Shown here: in pieces, positions 52,282 to 61,695 of the stretch | Layout of the letters: each line of letters starts with the position of its first letter | Numbering within the stretch: the stretch's first letter is position 1 | NCBI RefSeq assembly: GCF_003013395.1 | Contig: NZ_PXZM01000049.1 | Coordinates: 1-64,000 of the forward strand | Source: Brevibacillus fortis | GTDB lineage: Bacteria; Bacillota; Bacilli; Brevibacillales; Brevibacillaceae | Direction: 5' to 3' | Length of the DNA stretch: 64,000 nucleotides | Position numbers and translations under genes: made by a program | Notes under the pieces: generated by a model | The model's database searches: none | Told to the model about the DNA's origin: nothing | Seen by the model: the letters and a program-made list of their open reading frames with translations, nothing else

Positions 52282-54258
52282 CTACTGTGTACGCTCCAAT
52301 TTAAAGCGCAGCACCAATGACTGCAACTCTTCAGCAATGTTGGCAAGATGCGCTGCCGAAGCCGCTACTTCCTCCATCGAAGCATTTTGTTCTTCACTGG
52401 CTGCTGCCACTTGGTCGACCTCTTGTGCAGTCGCCTGGCTCATGGCACTCGATTCACCAAACGCTACAAGCATCGCTGTATTTGACTGCATCAACCGTTC
52501 GCTGACACGAGCTACTTGCGCGAGGTGCGCGTCAATGTGGTTAATCGCCTCATACATCTCCGTGAAACGCTGCTCAACCGATTGTGTCAAATCGCTTCCC
52601 GTTGTAGCAGATTCCACGCCCTCCTCCGTGCGTTTCACCATGTGAAGGACGCGATTCTGAACCTCGCCGATCAGACTGTCGATCTTTTCAGCAGCAGAAC
52701 CTGTCTGATCAGCCAGCTTGCGTACCTCATCAGCAACGACAGCGAACCCGCGGCCTTCTTGCCCGGCACGTGCCGCTTCAATTGCTGCATTCAACGCAAG
52801 TAAATTTGTCTGAGAGGCGATATCCTGGATAAAATTCGTCACCCCGCTAATTTCTCCAGCAACCCCTTTTAACTCCTCCATCTCATCTTTTGAACGAGTG
52901 GAATGCTCCACGATCATATTCACCTGTTGTCTCGCCGCTCCGAGGGACTTCTCTCCGGTATTGGCCAGACCTGTAATGACCTGCGACATTTCGGTGCTCT
53001 CACGCAGGATGCGGATGGCATCGTCCAGCTCCTGTTGCGCTTGCGTCGCCGATTGCTTCACGGTATCTATACTCCGATTCATATCCGAAGACATGGACGC
53101 TATTTCTTGCATGGAGGTAGCGACTTGTTCAATCGTCTGCACGTTCTCCTCCGAATTCGCTGACAAATGATGGGAGGAAGCAGAGATTTGGTCGGAATGA
53201 TCGGTAATTTGACGCAGGACATCGGACAACGCTTGCGACATCGTATTGAAGTTGGATTGCAGCTGCCCAATCTCATCCGTTCTTCCACTCTCAATAGACC
53301 GGACCGTCAAATCCCCCTGCGCGATCGAGTCAGTCAGTTGCTTCAATTGCAGGACTGGTCGCACTGTGCGTTTCATAAAAATCCAAACGAACAGGCCAAT
53401 GAGGGCAAGCAAAAGGACGATGAACATGAATGAAATCCGCAACAGCGGCCCCGTCTTTTGATCGATTTCACTCCAATCAATCACGGAAACGACGTTCAAT
53501 CCGAGCGAATTTTGCTTGTTGAAGTGGTAGTATTCACGAAGCTCCTCATCATCCACTTCGAAAGAACCCTGCGCTTGATCGCGCATCACTTGGAAGCGCT
53601 CGTCTTCAAGTGGCTTGCCTTGTGGGAATCGCGGGTGCGACATTGTCACGTTATTCGGATCGAACAAGCTGACATATCCCTTTTCTCCGATCTTGTACGT
53701 CTTTACCAGCTCGTTTAAGTGATCGATGGAAACGTCGATACCCGCTACACCTGCACCATCCGAGATCGTTTTGGCAAACGTAATCACGTAGCTTCCGCTT
53801 ATCGCGTCGATATAAGGTGGCGTCACAATGATCTGCCCTTTATGCTGTATCGCTTGCTTGTACCATTCACGGGTAGTCGGATCAATTTCCTTTTTCGCCG
53901 AGTTGTAATATCGATTGTCGTAGTACATGAACGCAGACAAAACATTGTCGATGTCTTTCTCGATGTTGCGAATACGCTCGTAGATATACGCATCCGCATT
54001 TTGTCCCAGAGGAACTTGAACATCCGCAAAGCTATCAATGGTGACGGAATAATCCTCATACGAATTATTCAGCACTTGTGTAATCATCGTGGTAACCGAT
54101 TCCACTTGAGACAACAATTCGTTCTCTAACTGGTTGCGTGCCAGTTGTGTCAAGGAAAGGCTCAAAACGACAGAGGGAACAACGATAAGCAAGACAAGAA
54201 AAAACAGGATCTGCTTGGCTAGCGATGCTTTATAACTAGTAACCATTTTTTTAATCAT
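52282..54258 (-). CDS. Methyl-accepting chemotaxis protein (dCache type)
   Basis: Chemoreceptor of 658 aa. A first transmembrane helix (about 15-37) precedes an extracellular dCache domain (about 40-285; [33 protein letters not shown]), followed by a second helix (about 290-310), HAMP and a long cytoplasmic signalling coiled coil with the hairpin tip [20 protein letters not shown]. It would feed CheA/CheW. The ATG at 54258 follows GAGGAG by nine bases. The ligand is unknown; dCache domains often bind amino acids. Confidence 0.92.
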   Translation of the reverse strand: MIKKMVTSYKASLAKQILFFLVLLIVVPSVVLSLSLTQLARNQLENELLSQVESVTTMITQVLNNSYEDYSVTIDSFADVQVPLGQNADAYIYERIRNIEKDIDNVLSAFMYYDNRYYNSAKKEIDPTTREWYKQAIQHKGQIIVTPPYIDAISGSYVITFAKTISDGAGVAGIDVSIDHLNELVKTYKIGEKGYVSLFDPNNVTMSHPRFPQGKPLEDERFQVMRDQAQGSFEVDDEELREYYHFNKQNSLGLNVVSVIDWSEIDQKTGPLLRISFMFIVLLLALIGLFVWIFMKRTVRPVLQLKQLTDSIAQGDLTVRSIESGRTDEIGQLQSNFNTMSQALSDVLRQITDHSDQISASSHHLSANSEENVQTIEQVATSMQEIASMSSDMNRSIDTVKQSATQAQQELDDAIRILRESTEMSQVITGLANTGEKSLGAARQQVNMIVEHSTRSKDEMEELKGVAGEISGVTNFIQDIASQTNLLALNAAIEAARAGQEGRGFAVVADEVRKLADQTGSAAEKIDSLIGEVQNRVLHMVKRTEEGVESATTGSDLTQSVEQRFTEMYEAINHIDAHLAQVARVSERLMQSNTAMLVAFGESSAMSQATAQEVDQVAAASEEQNASMEEVAASAAHLANIAEELQSLVLRFKLERTQ

Positions 54259-54717
54259 CTGTGATGACTCCTCTCTAGTGAAGTAAAATAACGAGTTGCA
54301 GCCCAAATAACGCCTCACTGGTTGTCAGAGACGTGGTCCTATCAGGCCAAACTCATACCTGTGCCTATATTTTTCAAATGACTATTTCTACTAAAGTTAT
54401 TTTCCCTATTTATACCTTTTTGAAACTTCACGGCATTAAATAAGAAACATTTGCGATTGCACAAGTTGTAGCGTGAAACCTCCTGCCGCTACCCAGTAGT
54501 AGCGTTGGAGGTTTTTGAGGTTTGGTTTTAGAGGAAAATACCGGGAAACCCAAGCGAGTAGCTCTCAGTGTGGCTGTTAAACAGTTGTTTGAAACCACGC
54601 AGTTGTTCACGATAACGTTTCATCCGCACTCGTCACAGCTACGTTTTTCATCATATAATGAATTATTGATACTTCAGCAACTCCCTACCTAACAAACATA
54701 CGGAGCTGGTTAACCAT
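54259..54717. other. Divergent intergenic region with one strong hairpin
   Basis: About 460 bases between the chemoreceptor and SDR genes. A hairpin AAACCTCC...GCTAC-N6-GTAGC...GGAGGTTTTT spans 54476-54514 with a T-run on the plus strand, but no gene ends upstream of it. A 60-codon frame on the minus strand here has no ribosome site. The hairpin may be left from an insertion-element end; I could not identify one. Confidence 0.4.
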
Positions 54718-55779
54718 ATGAATATCCTTGTAACCGGAGCAACAGGTTTTCTCGGAAAAAAACTATCCCAAGATCTATTAAACGAAGGCCATACCCTTTA
54801 CTTACTTGCTCGAAATGAAAAAAAGGCAAGCGATTTGTTGCATAGCTTTGCCGAAAAACACCGTAAACAGGTACATATTTTACTGGGTGATGTTTCAAAA
54901 AAGGGCTTGGGCGTCTCTGAAAATGATTGGGGACAGCTCAGTCAGAAAATAGATGCGATGTACCATATTGCCGCATACCTGTCCTTTGATCCTGCTCAGA
55001 AACCACAGACGTACGAGGTAAATGTAGAGGGAACAAAAAATACGCTACAATTTGCAGAAGCCATTAGCTCCCCCCGCTTTATCTATGTGAGTACGGCTTA
55101 CACCATCGGAACCGAAACAGAAGGAAAAGAAGCGCTGTACAACCCGGAACGCTCCTTCGTAAACAACTACGAAGAGACAAAATGCTTGGCAGAACATGTC
55201 GTCTTCTCCTACAGCGACAAAATGGAGATCATCATTGTCAGACCGTCCATCATTATCGGCGATTCCAAAACAGGCGAAGCCGATACCACTTTTGGCTTGT
55301 ATGGCTTATTAAAAGGTCTTCGCGTACTGAAAAGAAGAGCGTCCCGAGCAGACGGCTGGGAAAATCAAAAGTACCGTATCTTGGTGGATGTCGACGTGAA
55401 CTCGAACCTCGTCCCGGTTGACTATGTTTCTTCTGTCTTGGTCGCTGCACTTACGCATGGCGAACATAAGGAAATCTATCACGCTACCAACCCAGTTCCA
55501 CCTACCCAACAATTGGTGGTCGATTGCATTAAAGAAGTCTTGGATTTTCCGAATTTAGTTCCTGTTCCATTTGAAACAGACGAGCTGCTATCCGAAGAAG
55601 AGAAAGCCTTTAATGCATCCATGAGCTTGTTCCATTCATATTGGAAGCGGAGTATCTCTTTCCCGAATGACAACACCAAGAAACTGCTGCAAAAAGTGGG
55701 TCAAAGCGAATTGCAGATGGATAAAGAGATGTTGATTGGGATTATGAGTGGGTTTCAGAAACAGACTGTGCTTACGTAG
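54718..55779 (+). CDS. NAD-dependent epimerase/thioester-reductase-like SDR
   Basis: Extended SDR of 353 aa resembling the reductase domain of fatty acyl-CoA or thioester reductases. The Rossmann motif is VTGATGFLGKKL (about 5-16), with LARNEKKASDL, the family LGDVSK segment, YHIAAYLSFD and a probable catalytic site in IYVSTAYTIG (Ser/Thr) and NNYEETKCLAE (Tyr and Lys). Extended SDRs have YxxxK; here YEETK fits. No carrier-protein or adenylation domain is attached. GGAG lies 12 bases before the ATG. Substrate unknown. Confidence 0.82.
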   Translation: MNILVTGATGFLGKKLSQDLLNEGHTLYLLARNEKKASDLLHSFAEKHRKQVHILLGDVSKKGLGVSENDWGQLSQKIDAMYHIAAYLSFDPAQKPQTYEVNVEGTKNTLQFAEAISSPRFIYVSTAYTIGTETEGKEALYNPERSFVNNYEETKCLAEHVVFSYSDKMEIIIVRPSIIIGDSKTGEADTTFGLYGLLKGLRVLKRRASRADGWENQKYRILVDVDVNSNLVPVDYVSSVLVAALTHGEHKEIYHATNPVPPTQQLVVDCIKEVLDFPNLVPVPFETDELLSEEEKAFNASMSLFHSYWKRSISFPNDNTKKLLQKVGQSELQMDKEMLIGIMSGFQKQTVLT

Positions 55780-55867
55780 GTCTATAAGTATAAGAGCATA
55801 ATTTATTTTACACGTGGAGAAGCGTTGTAACAGCGATTCTGTGCGGTTCTCGATCTACCACAATAAA

Positions 55868-55911
55868 ACAGCCCCCCAATTGTTGATCCAGTCTCACAAT
55901 TGGGGGGCTGT
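55868..55911 (-). terminator. Terminator of sstT
   Basis: ACAGCCCCCCAATTGT and its exact complement form a 16-pair stem; the minus strand continues TTTTATTG. It lies directly after the sstT stop. Confidence 0.9.
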
Positions 55912-55919
55912 TCATTCGC

Positions 55920-57158
55920 CTATGCTGCTTTGGAGATATTAATTTTCTTTCCTTCTTTTCGCCACTCTTTAAACTCAGCTGCTGCTGTGAAAAGAACGTC
56001 TGAAGAGGAGTTAAGTGACGTTTCAAAAGAGTCTTGTAACACTCCAATAATAAAGCCGACTCCGACTACCTGCATCGCAACTTCATTTGGAATACCGAAT
56101 AGGCTACATGCTAGAGGAATCAGTAATAAAGATCCGCCAGCCACCCCTGATGCACCACAAGCACATATAGCCGACACTATGCTAAGGATGATAGCGGTAG
56201 GGATATCCACTTGAATACCAAGTGTATAAACCGCTGCAAGGGTCAAAACAGAAATCGTAACAGCTGCACCAGCCATATTAATAGTAGCCCCTAATGGTAT
56301 AGAGACTGAATAACTATCTTTATTCAAACCCAGATTTTCACATAATTTCATATTTACAGGAATGTTTGAAGCTGAGCTTCGTGTAAAGAATGCTGTAATG
56401 CCGCTTTCCTTTATACACTTGAAAACAAGCGGGTAAGGGTTTTGTCTTATAGCTACATAGACAAGGATTGGATTGACAACCAGTGCCACAAAGAGCATGC
56501 AACCAATCAGAACTGCAAGTAATTTCGCATAGCTTAGTAACGAAACAAGTCCATTTGTAGTAATTGACTCAAATACTAGTCCCATGATTCCTAATGGTGC
56601 AAACTTAATTACCCAACCAACCATCTTCGAAACGGCATCCGAAAAATTAGAAATCATCGTTTTTGTCGTATCAGCGGCATTTCGTAAAGCCAAACCAATA
56701 AGTACCGCCCAAGCTAAAATACCGATATAGTTCGCTTTAACAATTGCATTAACTGGGTTATCAACCACATTTAGCAGTAATGTCTTGAGAACCTCTACAA
56801 CACCGCCAGGAGGCGTCACATCCTTAGCTCCCTCTACAAGTGTTAAGCTTACAGGGAATATAAAGCTTGCAATAACGGCGACTGATCCAGCTAAAAAGGT
56901 TCCTAAAAGGTATAAGACAATTATGAATTTCATATTCGTTTGGTGCCCACTTTTATGTTGAGCAATGGCTGACATAACCAAAAAGAGTACTAACACAGGT
57001 GCAATCGCTTTCAAAGCGCTTACAAATAAAGAACCTAAAACTACTACGGGTTTGGCTACTTCGGGGATCGTTACAGCCAGGATAATACCAATAATCAAAC
57101 CTACAATTATTTGCTTTACCAGACTTACTTGACTTACCTTCGTTAGTATACTTTTCAT
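55920..57158 (-). CDS. sstT: Sodium:serine/threonine symporter SstT
   Basis: DAACS-family symporter of 412 aa that imports serine and threonine with sodium. The N-terminal [16 protein letters not shown], the re-entrant [22 protein letters not shown] (serine-rich loop), the [20 protein letters not shown] motif and [22 protein letters not shown] are those of SstT. GGTGGGGGGAC precedes the ATG. Its bases are richer in A and T than neighbouring genes, so it may have been acquired separately. Confidence 0.92.
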   Translation of the reverse strand: MKSILTKVSQVSLVKQIIVGLIIGIILAVTIPEVAKPVVVLGSLFVSALKAIAPVLVLFLVMSAIAQHKSGHQTNMKFIIVLYLLGTFLAGSVAVIASFIFPVSLTLVEGAKDVTPPGGVVEVLKTLLLNVVDNPVNAIVKANYIGILAWAVLIGLALRNAADTTKTMISNFSDAVSKMVGWVIKFAPLGIMGLVFESITTNGLVSLLSYAKLLAVLIGCMLFVALVVNPILVYVAIRQNPYPLVFKCIKESGITAFFTRSSASNIPVNMKLCENLGLNKDSYSVSIPLGATINMAGAAVTISVLTLAAVYTLGIQVDIPTAIILSIVSAICACGASGVAGGSLLLIPLACSLFGIPNEVAMQVVGVGFIIGVLQDSFETSLNSSSDVLFTAAAEFKEWRKEGKKINISKAA

Positions 57159-57481
57159 AGATGTCCCCCCACTAAGATAAACTTCTCCCGACCCTCCAAT
57201 AGACTCTCGCTTTCTGTATGATTCATTCTTCGATGGATGGCTATTCTAATCACAGTCCACTCCATAGAGACAAATAAGTATCATTATACTGATTTTTTGA
57301 TATATTACAAATGGACAAATTTTGCTAAACGGAACAACTACCTTTTTACATGAATTTATGGCTTCACCTAAACCACCAAGAATCATGCTTTCATAACGAA
57401 AAAAGCAAACTGTTAAAGGAATTCAATAAGACAAAAGCGAATTCTTACATACAATATTTTCCAAGAAAGGGTGTTTTGTTC
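57159..57481. other. Divergent intergenic region, AT-rich
   Basis: About 320 bases between sstT and the repeat-protein gene. It is AT-rich, as expected of two divergent promoters; I see no operator or RNA motif that I can name. Confidence 0.35.
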
Positions 57482-58174
57482 ATGCTTAAAAAAAGTATGG
57501 TTTCTGCTTTGGGTCTACTAGTAGTGACAATGTCTCTATCCATTCCTACCCAGGCTGCTGAACTCCCAACATCATCTCAGGAAACGTTACTTCGAAATAA
57601 ATCAACCGACTCTCGTAAAGTATCAGGAACTAATGTTAATTTTGGAGCTACAAGAACGATTTCAAAATCGACTCCGATTCCTCCAGATTGGGTCATTACA
57701 ACAGTAATGAGTGACTACTACGTCATCCAATATGTAGGTGGAGCAAGTTTGGGTCAGACAGTACAGACTGTTAGAACGACCCCCATTCCAAAAGACTGGG
57801 TGATCACTGTTGCAACAAGCGATTTCTTTATATGGCAGTATGTAGGAGGAGCGAGCTTCGGACACAGAGTTCAGACCGCAAAAATAACCCAAGTTCCAGA
57901 AAACTGGGTGATCACTCTAGCAACATCGGATTTCTATCAACTGATGTATGTAGGAGGGGCAAGTTTTGGACAGAGAATACAGACCGCAAAGATAACTCGA
58001 ATTCCAGAAAATTGGGTGATCACCCAAGCGACCTCCGATTTCTATTTATGGATGTATGTAGGAGGGGCTACCTATGGAACGACTGTACAGACCGCAAAAA
58101 CTACCCCAATACCACGAGGTTGGGTCATTACAACCGCTACATCAGACTTTTATATCCTTACTTATAGAGGATAG
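57482..58174 (+). CDS. Secreted protein with five 36-residue repeats
   Basis: Exported protein of 230 aa. A Sec signal peptide (1-25, ending TQAA) precedes a Ser/Thr-rich spacer (26-64) and tandem repeats of exactly 36 residues beginning at residues 65, 101, 137, 173 and 209, the last cut to 22. The consensus is PIPxxWVITxATSDFYxxxY followed by VGGASFGxxVQTAKxT. The Trp and YVGGA positions are invariant, which suggests a beta-repeat fold. No known family is recognised. AAGAAAGGG precedes the ATG by eight bases, and a terminator follows. It lies tail to tail with the chitinase gene. Confidence 0.75.
   Translation: MLKKSMVSALGLLVVTMSLSIPTQAAELPTSSQETLLRNKSTDSRKVSGTNVNFGATRTISKSTPIPPDWVITTVMSDYYVIQYVGGASLGQTVQTVRTTPIPKDWVITVATSDFFIWQYVGGASFGHRVQTAKITQVPENWVITLATSDFYQLMYVGGASFGQRIQTAKITRIPENWVITQATSDFYLWMYVGGATYGTTVQTAKTTPIPRGWVITTATSDFYILTYRG
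57674..58171 (+). repeat. 108-base tandem repeats in the secreted-protein gene
   Basis: Five copies of a 108-base unit, the last partial, encode the 36-residue repeats. They have diverged at silent and variable positions, so recombination has not recently homogenised them. Confidence 0.8.
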
Positions 58175-58207
58175 TCGTACTCAGATCCAATTTGCATAAT
58201 GACAATG

Positions 58208-58236
58208 ACACCCACCCGTGAGAGTGGGTGTTTTTT
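58208..58236 (+). terminator. Terminator of the repeat-protein gene
   Basis: ACACCCAC-ccgtgaga-GTGGGTGTTTTTTC forms an eight-pair stem with six T. Confidence 0.9.
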
Positions 58237-58253
58237 CTTAATTGGCACGTTAT

Positions 58254-59774
58254 TTACTGGTTCAGTGAATCAAGCGAAGTGCGAACATTATTGGCAAACG
58301 AATAGTTATTCTTAGCATCCCAGTTGATAGACCAGGTCATAATTCCTTGGAACTGCGGATAACCAGCTGGATTTTGGAGTCTGTAAGTTCCTCCAAAAGA
58401 CGTGCCTTTTACCAAATATTGAAGTGCTTTCTCGATATCAGCAGGAGACGTATAGCCTCCCCCGGCAGCACTTGGAGCAGAAGGCAGCCCGATCGCGACT
58501 TGGTTCTCCCTCAAGGCTGGAAACATGTTGTTAGGATTACGACCAATAGGGAATCCTTTCAATAGCATTTCTGCCATCGCTACTTGGAAATCAGCCGTTC
58601 CTTGTTGATACGTACGACCATCTAATGCTTCTAGTGCTCCGGAATTATAATGTTGGACGTGGATATAATTCATTCGATCGCGAAGGGCATGAATCACAGG
58701 TAGATAAGCGCCCCACGGCCCACCATAGCTAGCGTAACCCCCTTGAACATAAGCCGTTTCTGGCGCCATCGTCAAAATGAAAGATGGGCCAAATGTATTC
58801 GTAATCGTCTGAGTCGCTGAGATTAAGTTTATAATTTTAGGCGTTGTCGGATTTCTAAAATCAGTGTCCCCTGCGTTTAGCGACAGGGAGCTTCCTTCCA
58901 GATCAATATCCATCCCATCAAAACCATACGTTTGAATGATCGAGGTCATCGAGGTAATAAAATTTTGTTTGGCAGCTTCCGTTGTCAGCTCGACTGTACC
59001 ATTCGCTCCGCCAATCGAGATAAGAACCTTCTTCCCCTTTGATTTTAACAAGGCGATATCCGATTTAAATTCCTCAACGGATGCATTGAACGGCATGAAT
59101 CCCATTGTCGCATGATCGCCACCGACTGGTTCTGCGAACGCAACATTGATGACATCGTATTTATCTGAGACATCTCTTAGCTTGAGTACCGTAGAACCAT
59201 TGTCAAAATTATGCCAGTAGCCGATCAAAAGTCGTTTGGACACCGGTTCATTTGGGGATTTAGATAAAGTGGTTACCGTTATCGAGGCGCTGGGTGGGGA
59301 TACATTGCCTGCGGCATCTTTTGCCTGTATCGTGAATGAATATGTCGTATTTGCTAGAAGTCCAGTCACGGTATAGGATGTTGTACTCGATGTACCAGCG
59401 AGTGCATCTCCGTTGTAGACGAGATACTCCTGAACAGCTATGTTATCCGTAGAAGCTGACCAAGATAAGCTGACCGAACTACTGGATATCCCTACTTCAC
59501 TAAGATTTGTGGGGGACGTAGGTGGAATGGTATCGGGAGCAGAGGGACCTTGCAGTTGCCAAAGTGTCGGTACGTTGGGCGGTTCCCATCCGACAAGCGA
59601 TGTATGAGCAAATGTACATTTGTAATCTTGCCCTTGATACGTAACCATGTCTCCTAATTTGTATACGGTGTTGGGAGTCCACGGTGTCGTGGCGTGAGAA
59701 GACTGCGGGAATATAGAAAAAATTAAGATAAGCGATAGTACTATCAAAACTCCTGTTTTTCTCATCAAATACAT
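58254..59774 (-). CDS. Secreted GH18 chitinase with CBM5/12 and FnIII modules
   Basis: Exported chitinase of 506 aa. Signal peptide (1-28, ending SHA), a carbohydrate-binding module of the CBM5/12 type (about 29-77; WTPNTVYKLGDMVTYQGQDY), a fibronectin III domain (about 83-170) and a GH18 barrel (about 179-506). The catalytic motif FDGMDIDLE (285-293) ends in the proton-donating Glu293, and ISIGGANG and the final WSINWD are typical of ChiD-type enzymes. The ATG at 59774 follows AGAGG by about nine bases; a TTG one codon earlier is possible. It would release sugars from chitin outside the cell. Confidence 0.92.
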   Translation of the reverse strand: MYLMRKTGVLIVLSLILIFSIFPQSSHATTPWTPNTVYKLGDMVTYQGQDYKCTFAHTSLVGWEPPNVPTLWQLQGPSAPDTIPPTSPTNLSEVGISSSSVSLSWSASTDNIAVQEYLVYNGDALAGTSSTTSYTVTGLLANTTYSFTIQAKDAAGNVSPPSASITVTTLSKSPNEPVSKRLLIGYWHNFDNGSTVLKLRDVSDKYDVINVAFAEPVGGDHATMGFMPFNASVEEFKSDIALLKSKGKKVLISIGGANGTVELTTEAAKQNFITSMTSIIQTYGFDGMDIDLEGSSLSLNAGDTDFRNPTTPKIINLISATQTITNTFGPSFILTMAPETAYVQGGYASYGGPWGAYLPVIHALRDRMNYIHVQHYNSGALEALDGRTYQQGTADFQVAMAEMLLKGFPIGRNPNNMFPALRENQVAIGLPSAPSAAGGGYTSPADIEKALQYLVKGTSFGGTYRLQNPAGYPQFQGIMTWSINWDAKNNYSFANNVRTSLDSLNQ

Positions 59775-60061
59775 CAAACAAAACCTCTTTCATTTTTATT
59801 TGTACAAAAAAAATGACCTTTACATCTTTGCTTAACCCCCCTCATACAAATCGACTAATATAAAATATCCTTATATTTGGAAAATATGTATTTTTATTAA
59901 CGATATACACATAAGAAAACCTCTATCGAGGCTTTTTCGAAGCGGTGTGACCGCGTTTTTGCGAAATTGAGCGAACAGCCCAACCCTTGGGACATCTTTC
60001 CCCGGCAGCCAAGTAATTTATCGCTTCGCTGCATATGGTAAAATAACCCAGAATAACTTCG

Positions 60062-60090
60062 TTGACAACGTTTTCACAGAATAATAGAAT
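60062..60090 (+). promoter_or_regulatory. glpT promoter with overlapping cre site
   Basis: TTGACA (60062-60067), 17-base spacer, TAGAAT (60085-60090). TGACAACGTTTTCA (60063-60076) matches the catabolite-responsive element TGWNANCGNTNWCA at every position and overlaps the -35, so CcpA should repress this promoter when glucose is present. Confidence 0.88.
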
Positions 60091-60128
60091 ACACTTAACA
60101 AGTTAACTATGATGGAGATTCGGAGACT

Positions 60129-60181
60129 CATACTTTTTGGCACTTTCATTTTTGAAAGCGCCATTAAAGTATGGGTTTTTT
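60129..60181 (+). terminator. Leader terminator of glpT (GlpP-type antitermination site)
   Basis: CATACTTT and AAAGTATG enclose GGC-a-CTTTCA...TGAAAG-c-GCC, a long stem followed by six T, about 48 bases before the glpT ATG. In Bacillus the glp leaders carry such terminators, and GlpP overrides them when glycerol-3-phosphate is present. The same control is inferred here. Confidence 0.82.
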
Positions 60182-60228
60182 ATGTGTATCCCCATCATTG
60201 TTAGAAATTATTTTGGGGGAGGAATAAG

Positions 60229-61593
60229 ATGCTCAAGCTGTTTAAGCCTGCACCGCCTATTGACAGATTGCCTGACGAACAAATTGATTCTGAGTATAAA
60301 AAGCTCAGGCTTCAGGTGTTTCTCGGAATCTTCATCGGTTATGCGGCATACTATCTCATCCGCAAAAACTTCTCGCTCGCCATGCCTTATTTGATTAAAG
60401 AAGGATTTACAAGATCAGAGCTCGGTTTTGCGTTAGCCGCCATTTCGATTTCCTACGGGATCAGCAAGTTTGTAATGGCCATTTTTTCAGACCGAAGCAA
60501 CCCGCGAATGTTCTTGCCTATCGGTTTGATTCTTTCTGCACTTATCAGTTTGCTGATGGGCGTTGTCCCTTACTTCACCTCATCCGTCACGATCATGTTT
60601 GTGATGCTTTTCCTGAACGGTTGGTTTCAGGGAATGGGCTGGCCTCCATCCGGGCGTGTCCTCGTACACTGGTTTAGTGTAAATGAAAGAGGAAACAAAA
60701 CAGCCATTTGGAATGTAGCCCATAACGTTGGCGGAGGCTTGATGGCCCCCCTCGCTGTTGCAGGTGCAGCGATGTTCACCGGGTTTTTGGGTAATACCGC
60801 TTCCGGGTATGAAGGCGTGTTTATCCTGCCTGCTCTGGTTGCCATTGTCTTTGGATTCATTACGTATTTCTTAATTCGCGATACTCCGCAGTCAGTCGGC
60901 CTGCCGCCTATTGAAGAATATCGCAATGACTATCCAAACAAGGCGAAGAAAACGTTTGAAACAGAATTCTCCACAAAAGAAATCCTTTTCAAATATGTGT
61001 TGAACAACAAATGGGTTTGGGCAATCGCGATTGCCAACATCTTCGTCTACTTCGTCCGTTACGGCGTTCTGGACTGGGCACCGACCTATTTGAGCGAGGA
61101 AAAAGGCTTTGATATGAACAAGTCGAGCGTCGCCTACTTCTTATACGAATGGGCAGGTATCCCGGGAACGCTCCTGTGCGGCTGGCTGTCCGATAAATTG
61201 TTCAAGGGCCGCCGTGGACCCGCAGGGTTTGTCTTTATGCTCGGCGTATTGATCGCTGTTCTGGTCTACTGGTTCAACCCACCTGGAAATTCCGTGGTCG
61301 ATATGATTTGCCTGATCGCTATCGGTTTCCTGATTTACGGTCCAGTCATGCTGATTGGTTTGCAAGCCCTTGATTTTGTTCCGAAAAAGGCTGCCGGAAC
61401 CGCTGCAGGGCTGACAGGTCTGTTTGGTTACCTGGGCGGTACAGTCACAGCGAATGCATTGATGGGGGTTATCGTTGATGCCTCCGGCTGGGATGCAGGA
61501 TTTATGTTGCTGACAGCTTCGTGCGCATTGGCTGCTCTTGTTTTTGCCCTTACGTGGAATGTACGGGGGCAAGAAGTAGTTAAAAATCATTAA
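60229..61593 (+). CDS. glpT: Glycerol-3-phosphate transporter GlpT
   Basis: MFS antiporter of 454 aa that imports glycerol-3-phosphate in exchange for phosphate. The N-terminal [14 protein letters not shown], the [15 protein letters not shown] loop, [20 protein letters not shown] and [13 protein letters not shown] are hallmarks of the organophosphate:phosphate antiporter family, and length and order fit GlpT. GGGGGAGG precedes the ATG by eight bases. It is the only coding gene of its transcript; control is by CcpA at the promoter and antitermination in the leader. A terminator follows. Confidence 0.94.
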   Translation: MLKLFKPAPPIDRLPDEQIDSEYKKLRLQVFLGIFIGYAAYYLIRKNFSLAMPYLIKEGFTRSELGFALAAISISYGISKFVMAIFSDRSNPRMFLPIGLILSALISLLMGVVPYFTSSVTIMFVMLFLNGWFQGMGWPPSGRVLVHWFSVNERGNKTAIWNVAHNVGGGLMAPLAVAGAAMFTGFLGNTASGYEGVFILPALVAIVFGFITYFLIRDTPQSVGLPPIEEYRNDYPNKAKKTFETEFSTKEILFKYVLNNKWVWAIAIANIFVYFVRYGVLDWAPTYLSEEKGFDMNKSSVAYFLYEWAGIPGTLLCGWLSDKLFKGRRGPAGFVFMLGVLIAVLVYWFNPPGNSVVDMICLIAIGFLIYGPVMLIGLQALDFVPKKAAGTAAGLTGLFGYLGGTVTANALMGVIVDASGWDAGFMLLTASCALAALVFALTWNVRGQEVVKNH

Positions 61594-61599
61594 AATAGC

Positions 61600-61643
61600 A
61601 AAAAGAAGGATGAAAATCGTTGTGATTTTTATCCTTCTTTTTT
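61600..61643. terminator. Bidirectional terminator after glpT
   Basis: AAAAAGAAGGATgaAAATC-gttgt-GATTTttATCCTTCTTTTTT lies between glpT and the convergent ABC permease gene. Confidence 0.9.
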
Positions 61644-61695
61644 ATGGCTTGAATAACCAGTCTTCGCCGGTCCCTCAACAACATTACCCTCTACA

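Larger units (their letters stand above)
59775..60228. other. Intergenic region between chitinase and glpT
   Basis: About 450 bases. The left part (59913-60035) holds a string of small hairpins: CCTC-tatc-GAGG (about 59917-59928), GCGGT-gtg-ACCGC near 59943 and CCCAA-ccc-TTGGG near 59980. None matches a riboswitch class I can name. The right part carries the glpT promoter, cre site and leader terminator described separately. Confidence 0.5.

Noticed and set aside
57674-58171. Tandem repeats as assembly artefact
   Set aside because: The units differ from each other at many positions, so collapse or duplication in assembly does not explain them.
59905-60035. Possible cyclic-di-GMP or other known riboswitch before the chitinase gene
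   Set aside because: The small stems do not reproduce the conserved core of any class I compared from memory.
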